Assembly: GCA_019914995.1 (NCBI GenBank)
Contig: CM034131.1
Location: forward strand, 558,001-622,000
Origin: Acanthochlamys bracteata
Lineage: Eukaryota > Streptophyta > Magnoliopsida > Pandanales > Velloziaceae
DNA length: 64,000 nt
Direction: 5' to 3'
The notes under the pieces were generated by a model, which saw nothing but the letters and a program-made list of their open reading frames with translations, had not been told where the DNA came from and did no database searches. Positions within the stretch are counted from its first letter, which is position 1. Every line of letters begins with the position of its first letter. Shown here piece by piece: positions 24,589 through 35,688 of this stretch. The position numbers and the translations under genes are program-made.

Positions 24589-24801
24589 GGTGCCTTTGAT
24601 ATTGATTCTCCTAAAATTTCATTCCTAAAAAATATTTTATATTTTTAAATAAATTTTCTACAATAATTTATAAATTTTATTTAAAAATATAAAAAAATTC
24701 ATAATAAAATTTTATTATTACTTACTTTTATTTTTTAAAATAAAATAAACATATCTTTTGATTTAGAACTTTTTTTCTTATAAACACTTACAAACACTCC
24801 T
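24589..24801 (+). repeat. AT-rich MITE-like repeat, family A, diverged
   Basis: Ends GGTGCCTTTGATAT and TTACAAACACTCC; the interior keeps the family layout with more substitutions. It lies about 190 bases from the inverted copy, making a head-to-head pair. Confidence 0.45.
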
Positions 24802-24908
24802 TAACTTGGAAGCTCAAATGATCATCAATCACGCGCTAATAATTCTCCGTGGAATACTATACGGATCTCAAACTTCAGCAGACACAGCTTTTCTCTAACA
24901 TATGTCCA

Positions 24909-25225
24909 AGGCTAAAGCTTCCAAAGCTTCAAAGAGGCAGATCTCCAGGATCCAAGGCATATATTCCGGAAAGAAACAGAAATCATGGAAGAACAAAGGG
25001 AGCAGAAATTCAACGTCTTATGCCTTGCCATTGCTATTTTGCACTGTTACTCTGTCTTATGCCTTGCCATAATGTTCAGGCCTAAAGCTTCCAAAGCTTC
25101 AAAGAGGCCAACATCTCCATGGATCCAAGGCATATGTTCCGGAAGAAACAGAAATCATGGCAGAACAAAGGGAGCAGACTATGCTTTGCCATTTGTATTT
25201 TGCACCAAGTTGCTTCTATAGCATA
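24909..25225. repeat. Direct tandem duplication, unit about 170 bp
   Basis: Unit 1 starts near 24909 and unit 2 near 25079. Both hold CTAAAGCTTCCAAAGCTTC, GATCCAAGGCATAT, AACAGAAATCATGG and GAACAAAGGGAGCAG in the same order. Open frames exist here but change between units and show no family resemblance, so this is probably noncoding. Confidence 0.7.
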
Positions 25226-25326
25226 CGATACAAACACCTTATCAGAAATATCACTAAAAACAAGTCAAGCCAGGCTAAGAAACCGATCGTGTTTCAAGGA
25301 ATGGCTCATCAATCTGGGCAATCTAT

Positions 25327-25368
25327 GATGCCCATTGGACATACCCTGTGACGCCCATTGGACATACC
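25327..25368. repeat. Short tandem repeat, 19-bp block twice
   Basis: GATGCCCATTGGACATACC at 25327 and GACGCCCATTGGACATACC at 25350 differ at one base and are separated by 4 bases. Confidence 0.6.
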
Positions 25369-26074
25369 ATGGCATAAAGATTTAAGGCTAAACAATTATC
25401 ATACCAAAAGCATACAACTTTCGTGAAGCATTTCACTCATGCTACGACTAATAAGAATGCAGTCATCAGACGACAAGCAGCCTACTCTACCCAGTTATCA
25501 ATTAGTCAGGCTCAAACGGGTGTGGGTGATCATCAACAAAGCTCCATAGTTTAAACTGTGCAGCAACCAAGGACTAATAATCAACTTGCCAGACCAAATC
25601 CAACAAGTAAAACACAACTTCACTTCAGAATTCCAAAATCTCCAAACAAATAAAAAAGACAGAAACCCTCTACCTCAATCTAGGCCTATAAACTAAGCAA
25701 CTTGCATCTTAAAGGGACTGCAAGCACCACAAATACAATAGCACATCCAGAACATGATTGCATCAGACTATAAACAAGTAGCTACCCAAACATTAGCTTT
25801 AGCAATAAAATGGTTAAGCTCAAGAACGGCAAATGGCAGTTATAAAGTATAAAGTTGGCTGAGAAACTACCCAGTAGTTCAGATACTTAAGCAGTAGGAT
25901 ATTATTTCACATTAGTACCTCCTAGTACGGTTTAAGGGACAAACATCACTAAAATAGCTGCAGCATACTAAAAGGAAAGAATGTCTTGATATGAACTATA
26001 ACAGAATATAAACATTGTAAGTTCGACCACGTTGGTTAAAATTCCCTCACTTCAAACTTTTCTAGCATAAGACA
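25369..26074. other. 3' flank of OST4, no other gene seen
   Basis: Base composition is less AT-extreme than the MITE regions. The part next to 26075 is presumably the OST4 3' untranslated region. No exon with a family match was found on either strand. Confidence 0.4.
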
Positions 26075-26188
26075 TTAGTTCCCCTCATACTTTGGATCTG
26101 CCATCACATAATGGTAGGCAATCACCAAAACGAATATAAAGATGCCAAGGAAGTTCGCAAAGAAGCCCAAGTCCTGATCATCAATCAT
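26075..26188 (-). CDS. OST4: OST4, oligosaccharyltransferase small subunit, 37 aa
   Basis: A 37-residue frame, [20 protein letters not shown] with tail YEGN, then TAA. This is the hallmark mini-protein of the oligosaccharyltransferase complex in the ER membrane, which transfers the Glc3Man9GlcNAc2 glycan to Asn-X-Ser/Thr sites. One membrane helix covers about residues 8-29, with a short acidic lumenal N-terminus; in yeast the homologue holds the catalytic subunit Stt3 with Ost3/Ost6. The coding part is in one exon. A GAATGCAG acceptor stands two bases before the ATG, and a donor CGA/GTAAG at 27455-27451 suggests a leader intron of about 1.26 kb with a 5' exon near 27456-27550. That intron structure is inferred, not proven. 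Confidence 0.93.
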   Translation of the reverse strand: MIDDQDLGFFANFLGIFIFVLVIAYHYVMADPKYEGN

Positions 26189-27550
26189 CTCTGCATTCAT
26201 AATACGATAAGAAGACTAGAATTAGAACCAAAGGGATATGTAGTAATATCAATATTTTGACAATATTTTCCACTACATGTCTATAAAGTTGGAATTGCTT
26301 GCTTCTAGAGAAAGAGATTTTTTAGCAACTACCTTACACCATGAAATGTGCAGACTGGACCAAAGCTGGTCCTGATTAACAGATGATCTATGTATGTGAC
26401 TCACGATTTATGGACATACTATTAGCTCTAAAAACATTTCTAGCCGAAAAATTCTTTTTGCATGATTCATACACTTCATTCTCTTAAGTATTGTTTTCAG
26501 TCTTATTAGTATATGTCAACGAGGTAGTTTTGTTGGTATCATGACCATGCAAATTCCATTGCTTTTTTAATTGATTGACATATGAGATGTATGTGTTTGC
26601 TAACTGTGAGTGTGAACCACTTCCAATTGCGTGCCCATTTACTGTGCTTGGATGCAAGATGCTATCTGAAAACACATCCATTAGAATGATGTTGCACAAC
26701 AAATTTAAGCTGTGATGTCTCTTGGCAACAGTGAAAGCTACGGTGCAGAAAACTGGGAAGAGTCTAACAACAATAACAAAGTATGTAATCCATCATTTTC
26801 ACATAGATGTTAGATCTTGCAGAAAACTGAAGAATATCTGGAAGTATTACAACAATTGTCACAAGCATAAAAAACCAACAAAATAAGCACTGAGTCTGAA
26901 AGTTTTTATCTTTCAAGAGTCAGTTTTGCTAGTGCGAGGAAAAATACGCCACTTCAGCAACAAGGATCACTTATCAACCACAACAATTGGAGAGTGAAAT
27001 CACTATCAATTTAGCAAAAAATATGTTGCATACTGCAGTATGGAGAAGCTTAAGGGCACAAAGTAGGTTTATCAGTTTCCAAAAATTGTACCAGTTATCC
27101 ATTTTTCTTCGGAATTCAATCAGATGCAACTCAGAACATATATCACTCCAATCTCGATCAATATACAGAAGCACAAAATAGAATCCATAACAGGAAAATA
27201 TTACAAAGCTGTTAGAAAATATAACAAAACCGTTACCAATCCATCTCAATGTCAACAAATCTATACACAGCATTGAACAATGGAAAACGACACAAAAATA
27301 TGTAATACTGATAAATCTCGAATCCAACAGAAGATTAAAAACTCAAAAATTCACAGATCCAAAGAGCAGGATCAAACAGCACATATCTAAATCCTGATCC
27401 GAACAAAAAATTGTTAAAACATATAAGATTCTCATAGTGAGAATTAGAATCTTACTCGCAATTGATCGAAGTATTTCAGTTCTCAAATTCCAACAATCTC
27501 CAGATCTCTCTTTCAATCACTAAAACGAGTCTAAAATTGGAAGAGGACCC
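26189..27550 (-). other. Leader intron and 5' exon of OST4 (inferred)
   Basis: Bounded by a minus-strand donor GTAAG at 27455-27451 and an acceptor CAG just before the OST4 ATG. Open frames inside (26484-26702, 26974-27327) have no start context or family match and are taken as intron sequence. Confidence 0.45.
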
Positions 27551-27569
27551 AAAAAATAGAGTCGACAAG

Positions 27570-27592
27570 ATTTATAAACGGGTATTATATAT
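27570..27592 (-). promoter_or_regulatory. Candidate TATA region of OST4
   Basis: On the minus strand TATATAATA and, slightly downstream, TTTATAAATC stand 20-40 bases before the inferred leader exon. Which one is used is not clear. Confidence 0.3.
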
Positions 27593-27699
27593 CCGAGCGG
27601 GTATCCCTAATCACGGAACCCGTAACCGTTTTGCATTCTATCACGTGCAAACACGTGACTTTCTTACTTTAGTGTAAGTAGATACTTAAGCTTTTAATA

Positions 27700-27905
27700 T
27701 TTGGAAGTATTTATAAAAACGATTTTTTTTGAAATAAAAATATTTAGAAAAGTTTTTTTAACTTAAAAATAATTAAAATAAATAATAATAAATTTGCAAC
27801 GTAATATTTTTATATACTATTGAAATTTTTAAAATTTGATAAAATGTTTTAAAATTTAAAAAAATAAATAAAAAGTTAATATAAAATATTTATAATCAAT
27901 ACCAA
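27700..27905 (-). repeat. AT-rich MITE-like repeat, family A, weak copy
   Basis: Begins TTGGAAGTATTTATAAAAAC; only the general order of A and T blocks and this end motif connect it to the family. Recognisable outer GCGTTTG ends are missing. Confidence 0.35.
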
Positions 27906-27915
27906 ATACAGTAAG

Positions 27916-28150
27916 TTTTTGAAATTATTTATGAAATAAAAAGATTTTTTGAAATAAAAGATATCTTAATTTCTTTTTAAAAATGAGTTTTATTTTTTTA
28001 CGTTCAAAAACATAATAAAAATATGTAAAAAAAAATTCTCATTATGTAAAATTTTTTTACACTATCTAATTTTTTAAATATTTATAAAATATATATTAAA
28101 AACGTGAAATGAGAGAAAATTGAGAAGCAGTGTTTGAAATGTAATTCTAA
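27916..28150 (-). repeat. AT-rich MITE-like repeat, family A, inverted copy
   Basis: Carries ATTTATAAAATATATATTAAAA at its right part and the right-hand CAGTGTTTGAAATG end; directly follows the weak copy, making a tandem pair. Confidence 0.45.
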
Positions 28151-28344
28151 AACGCACATTAATCTTTGCAGATTTTGAATTTAGATTATTTTATATTTTA
28201 TATTTTCAAATTTACTTCTGTTTACGTACGAAATTCAATTTCTACTAAGACTCTACAATTGAATTCGGTTTTAGATAAAAGCTCATCTATGTACAGAGGT
28301 GTTCAAACAAAGTCGCAGTCATTAGCTGAAATTAAAAAATATTT

Positions 28345-28565
28345 GTGAGTGCTTATTAAAAGAAATTTCTAAAAAAAAAGTTTTAAAATTTTTTTAAAAT
28401 AAGTTTTATGTTTTATATTTCAAAAATAATAATAAAAATAATTAATAAAAAAATTTTATAACGTAAAAGTTTTATATTTTAAAAAAATTTATAAAATTTT
28501 TTTAATATTTTTAAAAATATATAAAACAAAAAATTATGAAAGAAAAGCTTTTTTAAATATGTCCT
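28345..28565 (-). repeat. AT-rich MITE-like repeat, family A, inverted copy
   Basis: Runs from TGAGTGCTTATTAAAAG to AATATGTCC and abuts the RING-like remains, whose 5' part it may have cut. Confidence 0.4.
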
Positions 28566-28672
28566 AAATCAGCAGCAGCAACGACCATAGCAACGGCGAC
28601 GGAAAACAACAGCGTGATTGACAAGAACGTTGGTCATACATTCTCCGCGAGGCTCTGTAAGCTTCAGAAACA

Positions 28673-28948
28673 ATGGAAGGAGTACACCGGAAAGCCAGCG
28701 GTGCCGATTTTGATCTCGTTTTATTTGATGCATATATAGGGTGGTGCTTTTGGAAGCAAGACGGCATATGGGCCGATGAACAGTTTGAAGACGATCTTAC
28801 AGATTTGTTCTCAAATGATAAAATGCCAGTTAACCTTGTACTGAAAGGTATTGTTGGCGAACTTGACGGTGACTGGGCGTTGATTACAAAAACGCGGCAA
28901 CTCGCCGTTGATTACGAAAATTCCACACGTAAAACAAACAGAAGATAA
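28673..28948 (+). CDS. Hypothetical 91-aa frame, possibly part of a broken gene
   Basis: Starts at a true ATG and is unusually rich in Trp, Asp and Phe (GWCFWKQDGIWADEQFEDD), which argues for coding ancestry. Just upstream another frame also looks coding-like (KLQKQWKEYTGKPAVPILI) and overlaps it in a different phase, which suggests an old frameshift near 28700-28735. The following RING-like frame is again in a different phase. I do not recognise the protein. It may be the front part of one decayed gene with the next entry. Confidence 0.3.
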   Translation: MEGVHRKASGADFDLVLFDAYIGWCFWKQDGIWADEQFEDDLTDLFSNDKMPVNLVLKGIVGELDGDWALITKTRQLAVDYENSTRKTNRR

Positions 28949-29042
28949 ATTAACGGCACAGGAACTGAGGGACGGACGAACAGCTTAAGATTGTGATTAG
29001 ATTTGCGGTCATTACCATATTCTAGCACCACCGGAGGTAGAA

Positions 29043-29258
29043 ATGTTGCCGGGAAAAGTCCACAGTTTTTGTAATATGCCGAAAACCTACCCTATCTGTC
29101 TGAACAAATTTCGGTTCTATATTGGCGAGTGCGTCTACTCTTTTTGTTGTTGCCATATCTTCCATGAAAATAGTACCACGGCCGAGGTTAAGGGTTGGTG
29201 TCCGCTATGCCGGACCAAATACGGGGATGTCTTGCGGAACGGATGGTCTTTTGTCTGA
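29043..29258 (+). pseudogene. Degenerate RING-H2-like fragment
   Basis: A 71-aa frame holds a RING-H2 skeleton: ICL, then CCHIFH, then WCPLCRTKYG. Of the eight zinc ligands expected (C-x2-C ... C-x-H-x2-H-x2-C ... C-x2-C), the first Cys is Tyr (TYPICL) and the sixth is Ser (HENS). A working E3 ubiquitin ligase finger normally keeps all eight. The region is short, lies between AT-rich repeats and has no visible introns, which fits a decayed or retrotransposed RING gene. A neofunctionalised small protein cannot be excluded. Confidence 0.5.
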
Positions 29259-29605
29259 TGACAGCGCTCACGAATTTGCAGCAAAATTAAGGTCCATGAC
29301 ATTAAGTTAAATCGAACACATTTCACAAAACGGTGTACAAAAATTTTGATGCAACGTATTCTATATGTTATCGTAGACGAATGTGTTATTTGCACTCCAA
29401 AAGTAATTTATTTTTAAAAACGTTAAATTTGAATGACTTTTATAATTTTTATAATTTTTGATATTCTTAAATATTCATTTTCAGAAACTACTTTCCGTAT
29501 AAAACAAATAATAAAAAACAAGTCACCCGAAGAAAAAGAAGTATCTTAAATGCATCATTTCATCTTCAAACGCATCCCCTTTTGGTATCTCTGATAAAAT
29601 TTAGT

Positions 29606-29785
29606 ACGGAAATATTTAAAAGTATTTATATAAAATAATTTTTTAAAATAAAAATTTTTATTTAAAAAATATAAAAAATTTTACATAAATTTTATATATT
29701 TTTTAAATTATAAATAAATATTAAATATTATTCAAAAATTACTTTAAAATGCGAATTGAAAAAAAAAAATATTTTTTCAAACGCG
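29606..29785 (-). repeat. AT-rich MITE-like repeat, family A, short
   Basis: ATTTAAAAGTATTTATATAAAAT at the left and TTTCAAACGC at the right; the middle is shortened compared with the 200-240 bp copies. Confidence 0.4.
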
Positions 29786-29949
29786 GTCTAACTGTATAAT
29801 TTCTAGTTTCTTTTAACAAATCCAACAAAAAAAGATACGCAAGTATTCATACTAGTACTCAAAGGAAGGTATTGAAGGGAGCGTCCGTAGCATTAACTAA
29901 TTGGAAACTAAGTGCGGTTTTACCAGATGATAAATTCAATTTTTTGGAG

Positions 29950-30143
29950 GTGAGTTTCAAAAATAAAATTAAAAATATTTAATAAAAATAAAATTATATA
30001 TTAATAGAATATTTATAATAAGTTTTAAAAATAATATTTAAAAAAAATTATTAATAAAAAAATTTTATTTTAATTTATATATATATATTATATTAAAAGT
30101 GAGTTTAAAAAAAATTGAGTTTGGGGTGTTGGTAAATACGCCC
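29950..30143. mobile_element. Family-B MITE with GGGCG-type end, left end eroded
   Basis: The interior matches the complete element at 34601 (TTAAAAATATTTAATAAAAA, then ATTATATATTAATA). The right end reads AAATACGCCC followed by TAA, as expected for a TTA/TAA target site. The left terminal repeat is not recognisable. Confidence 0.5.
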
Positions 30144-30481
30144 TAAATAGAAAATTAAAATGAAACTTCTTACTTTAAAAAAAAAAAATTTACAGAGGAA
30201 AGTGGCTCATAATTGTTGCTTTATTCTCTTTCATGCCTTATCACTAGCACAAGGATGAGCTGTATCAACTCTTTGGATTTCTCTGATCTTTTTAACCTTC
30301 CACTCAGATATCTTTTGGATAACAACAATTCCCCTCTCCTATATAATCCTCCACGAATATCTCAAGCTTTCCTCTCCTCATAATAACATCACCCTACTCT
30401 ACCCTTAACTTTTGCCTTTTTTCTTCCTCTGGCTACTGTTAAAACCATAGTACATACCTTATTTTCCCTCTCTTCAGGTCA

Positions 30482-31069
30482 ATGTCGGTTGCAAAAATGT
30501 ATCATAGAAGACATCCTCCATGTTTGCACTGCAATCCGCAAAGCTATATAAGAATGGTAAGAAAAAAAGAATACAAGCAGCATGCTTCTTATTGTAGGAA
30601 TTTGAGCGAAAGTAGAGAACATTTCAATGAATAACATGCGCATGGAATGCAGGTTCAAAACTTGATAGAGAGATGCTTACTCCTCCGAATGAACAGGGAT
30701 GATTGTGTTCATGCCCTTGCTGTGCATGCAAGAATCCAACCACCCGTAACTCTTGCTGGTTGATCTCTCTTCTTCCCCTCTTTGTCCTAAATGTGCATGC
30801 AACAACTCTGCTTCTCAGCTTAGCAATAAATAGTAGCTAACTATAAATACCTCACAGTGTGGAAAGAATTGCTCGAGGAGAACAGAAGTTTTTTCGAAGC
30901 CTACTTCCAAGAAGTTCCTCCAAGGCAACATAACTGTAAGCTCATTCTGCTATGCCTCGTATACAGTACTTCATTCATATTACGGAAGAATTAAATCAAA
31001 TTGCTCTGTTTTGCAGATAATGCGCACAGAAGAATATCAATATTCAAAAGAAGCAAACCATGGATTTGA
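30482..31069 (+). CDS. A_thal_3526 / TIGR01589 plant-specific protein, 103 aa
   Basis: Exons 30482-30556, 30653-30758, 30858-30935 and 31017-31069 join in frame to 103 residues. The core is the plant-specific domain: VQNLIERCLLLRMNRDDC (about 26-43), then the alanine/histidine-rich ALAVHARIQPPVTL and the WKELLEENRSFFEAYF block (about 62-77). These match the TIGR01589/Pfam PF09713 pattern as I remember it. No signal peptide or membrane segment is seen. The N-terminus (MSVAKMYHRRHPPCLHC) is short and basic with CxxC. The molecular role is not established for the family; some databases carry an angiotensin-converting-enzyme name that has no support in the sequence. Confidence 0.85.
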
Positions 31070-33850
31070 GATGGAGTTGCAGAATTCATGATAGCTTCGA
31101 AAATGGGCAAAGATTTGTAGCACCTCGTACCCATACAATTCAAGGAAGAATGAAAGATTCCTGTTTTGCACAGTGATGCTCCTAGCTCTCCTTTAAAGTT
31201 ACACGGTTATATGCTTGCAACCTCCGACAACACTAGGAATAAGGTTTCTCAAATAAGGATCTTCAATATAGAAACATTCTTAGGTGCCTTCAATGTTTCA
31301 TGTACTGATGCAGTGAGACCAAAAAAATCCCTGCATATTTATTCACTCATCAGCAATATATGGAAGAATGTCTAGATGTAACACTAGTTCAAGAGCACTA
31401 GAGTACCTTCAAAACATTGGGGTTACTTGGAGACAACTTTAGGCTCTCTTCAGCAGGCTTCCCTCTGTAAGATTGGTGAAAGTTATAGGAAAATTGCTTT
31501 AAAACTAGGAACCACAAATGTTTAGCAAAAACAAATATTATAGACCTCGCTGAGGCTGAGGATTCACAATGCACAAACTTCCCTCTAGTTCCTAAGGAAT
31601 CTTGAGACACCTTCGTGAAAAACGATACCACAAAACTCAGAATTCACAATCCTATAAATTTAAATAAACACCTGTATTCAGACAACAGTTGACAGACAGA
31701 CAACAGTTGGAGAATTCGAAGCGTAGCTTCTGATCTGGCCCAACAGAAACAATAGGAAATAAGTAGCATTTCCAAAGTTGTCATTCATGTGCACTAGCAA
31801 ATTATAGAGCAAATAATGGCATATTAGAGAGAGAAAACATGCTAATGAGAAGCTTTTACCCTTCCAAAACTTATTCCGGTCAGGTGCAGGTGGATTGACT
31901 CATTAAGCACAAGAGTAAGATGTCAAAGAAAGCACAGTACAAATTGCTTAATTCAGCAGACAATAATTTATCAACAGAGCCAAGCTTAAGTTTACTAGGT
32001 CTCCACCAGTTTTTGACTGCAAGTAATATATTTCCCTTTCAGTATTGCAGACATAAATAAAATCAGACGAACAACTACAAATGCATTCCTAGTTAAGAAT
32101 GCATAATGCATGTAATAGAAGCTCTAGACAAATATGTTTGATTAACATCGTTACTAATTTCTGCAACCTGCACACCATGCTGGAACTAATAAGAGCACAC
32201 CTATCATCAGATTCACTAGCAACACACAAGATAACCTACCACCAATTAATACGACCAATGCCATAAACTATATTTCTCAGTAATGCGTGAACATGACAAA
32301 TTCATCCAGATCTCAATGGTGAAAACTTCAAGTCTTGCCATGCATAGCTTTACCAACACAGCTTGAGGCTAAGAAGAAGGCTCAGAAAAATGCAATTCAA
32401 TAAACTGAAATTATTCTAGCTAATTAGGTACTAGCTATAGAGGTGATGACTGCATAAAATGGAAAACCACATCTCCTTTATAAGCTATCTATCTATAACT
32501 AAACTTTCAACCTTCTACTTGACCTTCACTTCTCCCCTCAACAAGCTGAAATATACAACTTGCACGAATATCTGATGTCAAGCAACCATTAGACAATGAA
32601 TATCACAAGGAAAATTATTGCCAATAGTAACTGAGTTAGAATGCTATACTATTTCAAGACATGCTTTTCTGGAATTGCTGAAGTTGTCAACACTAAAGCA
32701 TACAGCAATCCACAAAACAGCTATAGAACTAGTTTATTTAAGAAACACAGATTGTATTCTAGCTCCTTTATTAAGTAGAATCTGAAACTCATTCATTCTC
32801 CATTGAACCTTCCAGAGCAAGATGGCTTGCTTATACTGTCCAGAGTCATACGAAGCAGACAAGAATTATGGAAATGGGAACATAACCATTGTGTGAAAGC
32901 GACATAAGGGAGACTTCTACAAGAGTTCTACGGTATGCATTCCCTAGGTTAGATCAAGGTAATAGAGGCTACGAGTTCCCGATCAAATGAAAGAAAGGGG
33001 GAATAACTGTTTGTTAATACAGGTATAGGATATTCATATAACCAAGAACCCTCTCGCTCTATGTTCAATCAAATTAGTGTACAAGGTAATGTACACTACA
33101 GTGCAATTTTCATTGCAGTCTCCATGCTTGGAAATAGAGAGCTACCAACAGCATAACAACACCAATCTAATAAAGGCTTGTTTGTTATGGCTTCAGATTC
33201 TTCTAAACATATATGATTTCATAATAAACAATATTCCCAGGAAAATGAAAAAAGGCATTCATAGAGGCAAAACAAGCCAACTCTGATTGATTAAAAGGGA
33301 CCTGTTTGTCACATGACTTCAACATAAATAAACAACACTAATTAAGCAAAAGTATGAGATATATAATATGTGGGAAACAGGAAAGAAAATAATAAGAAAA
33401 CCCGAGGCAAATGTTTTCAGAAGAAGGAAATGTTTCTTATGCTTAATACCTTTAGTTTAATATGTATCTGTCTTAACTCTGCCTTTTATTCGAGTAGTTA
33501 TTTTTTGGGCAAAATTATAAAAAAAGTTTTTGTGATTTAAACTTAATAAATTATAATATTTTAATCAAATAAAATTCATTCTTATTTCTAATTATTGAGA
33601 AATTAAATATTTATATAATATTTTTTGGAAACTGAAATTAGAAAATGAGATGGAGTAAATTAGGATAATCATCGCCGAGCATCCTTTTTGCAGCTCTCTA
33701 ATGAGATAGCGTAGCTCTCTAATGCCAACTGATCTATCTGCACATTTTTGCAGCTCTAATTCCGGCGATGATTCTTCAAAACAAATTTTAATTAAACATA
33801 AACAACCTCGGGATAATGCATTCTTGCAGTTATGACCGGGCACTAAAATC
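31070..33850. other. Region with moderate base composition, possible unresolved transcript
   Basis: About 2.8 kb without a full gene model but with composition closer to genic sequence than to the MITE regions. Minus-strand pieces with coding character occur (see 31407-31610). Near 31844-31900 a minus-strand piece reads PPAPDRNKFWKG before a GT, and near 32800-32870 one reads YDSGQYKQAILLWK. I could not link these in frame. Confidence 0.3.
31407..31610 (-). other. Candidate spliced exon pair of an unknown minus-strand gene
   Basis: Minus-strand exon 31610-31546 (65 nt, VSQDSLGTRGKFVHCESS...) ends in GCGAG/GT. Exon 31464-31407 (58 nt) starts after TTACAG and reads GKPAEESLKLSPSNPNVLK before GTACTC. 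The phases fit (AG|A) and the 81-nt intron is of normal plant size. The second exon looks like part of a TPR helix pair. The donor GTCTAT is weak, and no start or confirmed stop was found, although a possible last exon with TGA lies near 31300. It may be a live small gene or a decayed one. Confidence 0.3.
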
Positions 33851-33855
33851 GGTTT

Positions 33856-34065
33856 GGAAGTATTTTTTATTATTTTATTTTAAGTTTTTATTTTATATTT
33901 TTATAATATTTTTGTTATATTTATAATTTTTTAATTTAATATATAAAAAGTTATATAATAAATATTTTTATATTACTTATTTTTTTGTTTAGATTAAAAA
34001 AAAGTTTATTTTTAAAAAAAAATTTAAAAAAATTATTTGAAAAATTGTTTGGGAGATTTTAACAT
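33856..34065 (+). repeat. AT-rich MITE-like repeat, family A, diverged
   Basis: Starts TTTGGAAGTATTTTTTATT and runs to GAAAAATTGTTTGG; adjoins the next copy without a spacer. Confidence 0.35.
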
Positions 34066-34288
34066 TTTTTTCATTCTAATTTTTATTTTACTATTCTAAT
34101 AAATTTTTTACAATATTTTAAAGAATTATTTTAAAAATAATTTTATGTTATAAAATTTTTTTATTAAATTATTTATATTTTTTGAAAAAGTAAAAATTAG
34201 TACTCATTTTTAAAAAAAATTTAAAATAAATGTTTTTCAAAAAAATTTTATTTTCAACAATAAGTCTCAAATTTCAAACATCCCCTAA
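34066..34288 (+). repeat. AT-rich MITE-like repeat, family A, diverged
   Basis: Starts at TTGTTTGGGAGATTT and ends in AATTTCAAACATCCCC, an inverted end pair of the family type with several substitutions. Confidence 0.4.
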
Positions 34289-34600
34289 ATATTTCTTAAA
34301 AAACACATGAACTATTTATCAAAAGTGAAATTCATGACAGCTTGCTTCAGAATTTAAAACTTTTTGTTTACTTAATCCAAGAATGAATAATTAATTACTT
34401 GAAAAGAGTTCAATATACAAATCAAATTTTGGTTTGCTTAAGATCTACAACAATTAATGCTAATTATGAATCTTGGGAACTATTATGTATGTATATATAT
34501 CTTCTTGTGTGCTCTAATCTCTTTTAACATGGCTTTGGAATCTTGAGATTTGAGCAAACGCCAGGAAAATGAAGCAATTCTCTGGATGAATTTAACTTTA

Positions 34601-34850
34601 GGGCGTGTTTACCTTGATAGAAAAATAGGTAAAGTGAGTTTTTTTTTAAACTCAGTTGAAAAAATCAAATTAAAAATTAAAAATATTTAATTAAAAATAA
34701 AATTATATATTAATATAATATTTATAGTAAATTTTAAAAATAAAATTTTTAAAATTTGTAAATAAAAAAATTTTATTTTAATTTATATATATATTTTATA
34801 TTGAAAGTGAGTTGAAAAAAAGTGAATTTAAGATATTAATAAACACGCCC
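34601..34850. mobile_element. Complete family-B MITE, 250 bp
   Basis: Terminal inverted repeat GGGCGTGTTTA at the left and TAAACACGCCC at the right, perfect over 11 bp, flanked by TTA on both sides (34598-34600, 34851-34853). This is a Tourist-type (PIF/Harbinger) structure. No coding capacity. Confidence 0.85.
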
Positions 34851-35688
34851 TTAGTAATTCTTCACGTTTTCATACTCATATATATGTATATATAAATAGA
34901 AAATATAATATAGGCAATTATCATCCTAAAAATAATATACATACCGATTAAAAGTGATCGACGAGATCTCTAATTCAATATCAATAGTTAAATATAAAAA
35001 TTACTAGTTCAATTAGAATAAAATTGAACTATTGATTAAATTGATATAAAAAATAAAATTTATTTATTTATTTTTTTTTTTTTTTATTATTTCAATTAAG
35101 AATATTGAGAGAGATTAATTCAAATTTCGATTAAACTAAAATTTATTAATATATTTTTAACTTATAATTTTTTATTATTTTTTTAATCGTCGAAATTGTA
35201 CTATATCTTATTCCAGACATACGACCCTGAAAGATAAAGATGTAATAATTCTGGTCCCGTAACGATGGATTAAATATGTTGATTTCGGCAGTTATTTTTT
35301 ATCGGTATATACATATCTATCTATAAAATAGTATGTATTTATGTCTTATCTATTTGTATATATAAAGATATTTATTGCGTAAGCATGACATGTATGTGAC
35401 ATGAATCAAATTTATGGAGTGGAGTGGAGATGTTTTAGAATTTAGAACACAGCACTACTAAAGTGGACTTGCTTATTATTGTCTTAGCACCAACAACCCA
35501 CATTAGACCATTTCTAGTTCTAAACCTTTACCATAGTGAAAGATTACCTACCATAGTTTAGTTCCTTATGGTGTGTATAGGGATTCCATTATCCTTGACT
35601 TTGACCAGAAAAAAAGGAAAGTCAACTCAAGATCTGAAAGAAAATGAACCATATATCTTAAACATTTCACACTTTCCCAAGAACTTAT

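Larger units (their letters stand above)
23743..24848. other. Protease promoter region and AT-rich repeats
   Basis: Holds the minus-strand protease leader, its candidate TATA run and two family-A repeats. An open frame near 23867-24127 has no family resemblance and is probably chance. Confidence 0.4.
29311..30481. other. Intergenic region with two AT-rich elements
   Basis: Contains a family-A-like repeat (29606-29785), a family-B MITE (about 29950-30143) and, from about 30200 on, a C/T-rich stretch that is the likely promoter and leader of the A_thal_3526 gene. No further coding region. Confidence 0.4.

Noticed and set aside
26974-27327. 117-codon minus-strand frame upstream of OST4
   Set aside because: Phe/Ile/Cys-rich with no motif, and it lies inside the inferred leader intron.
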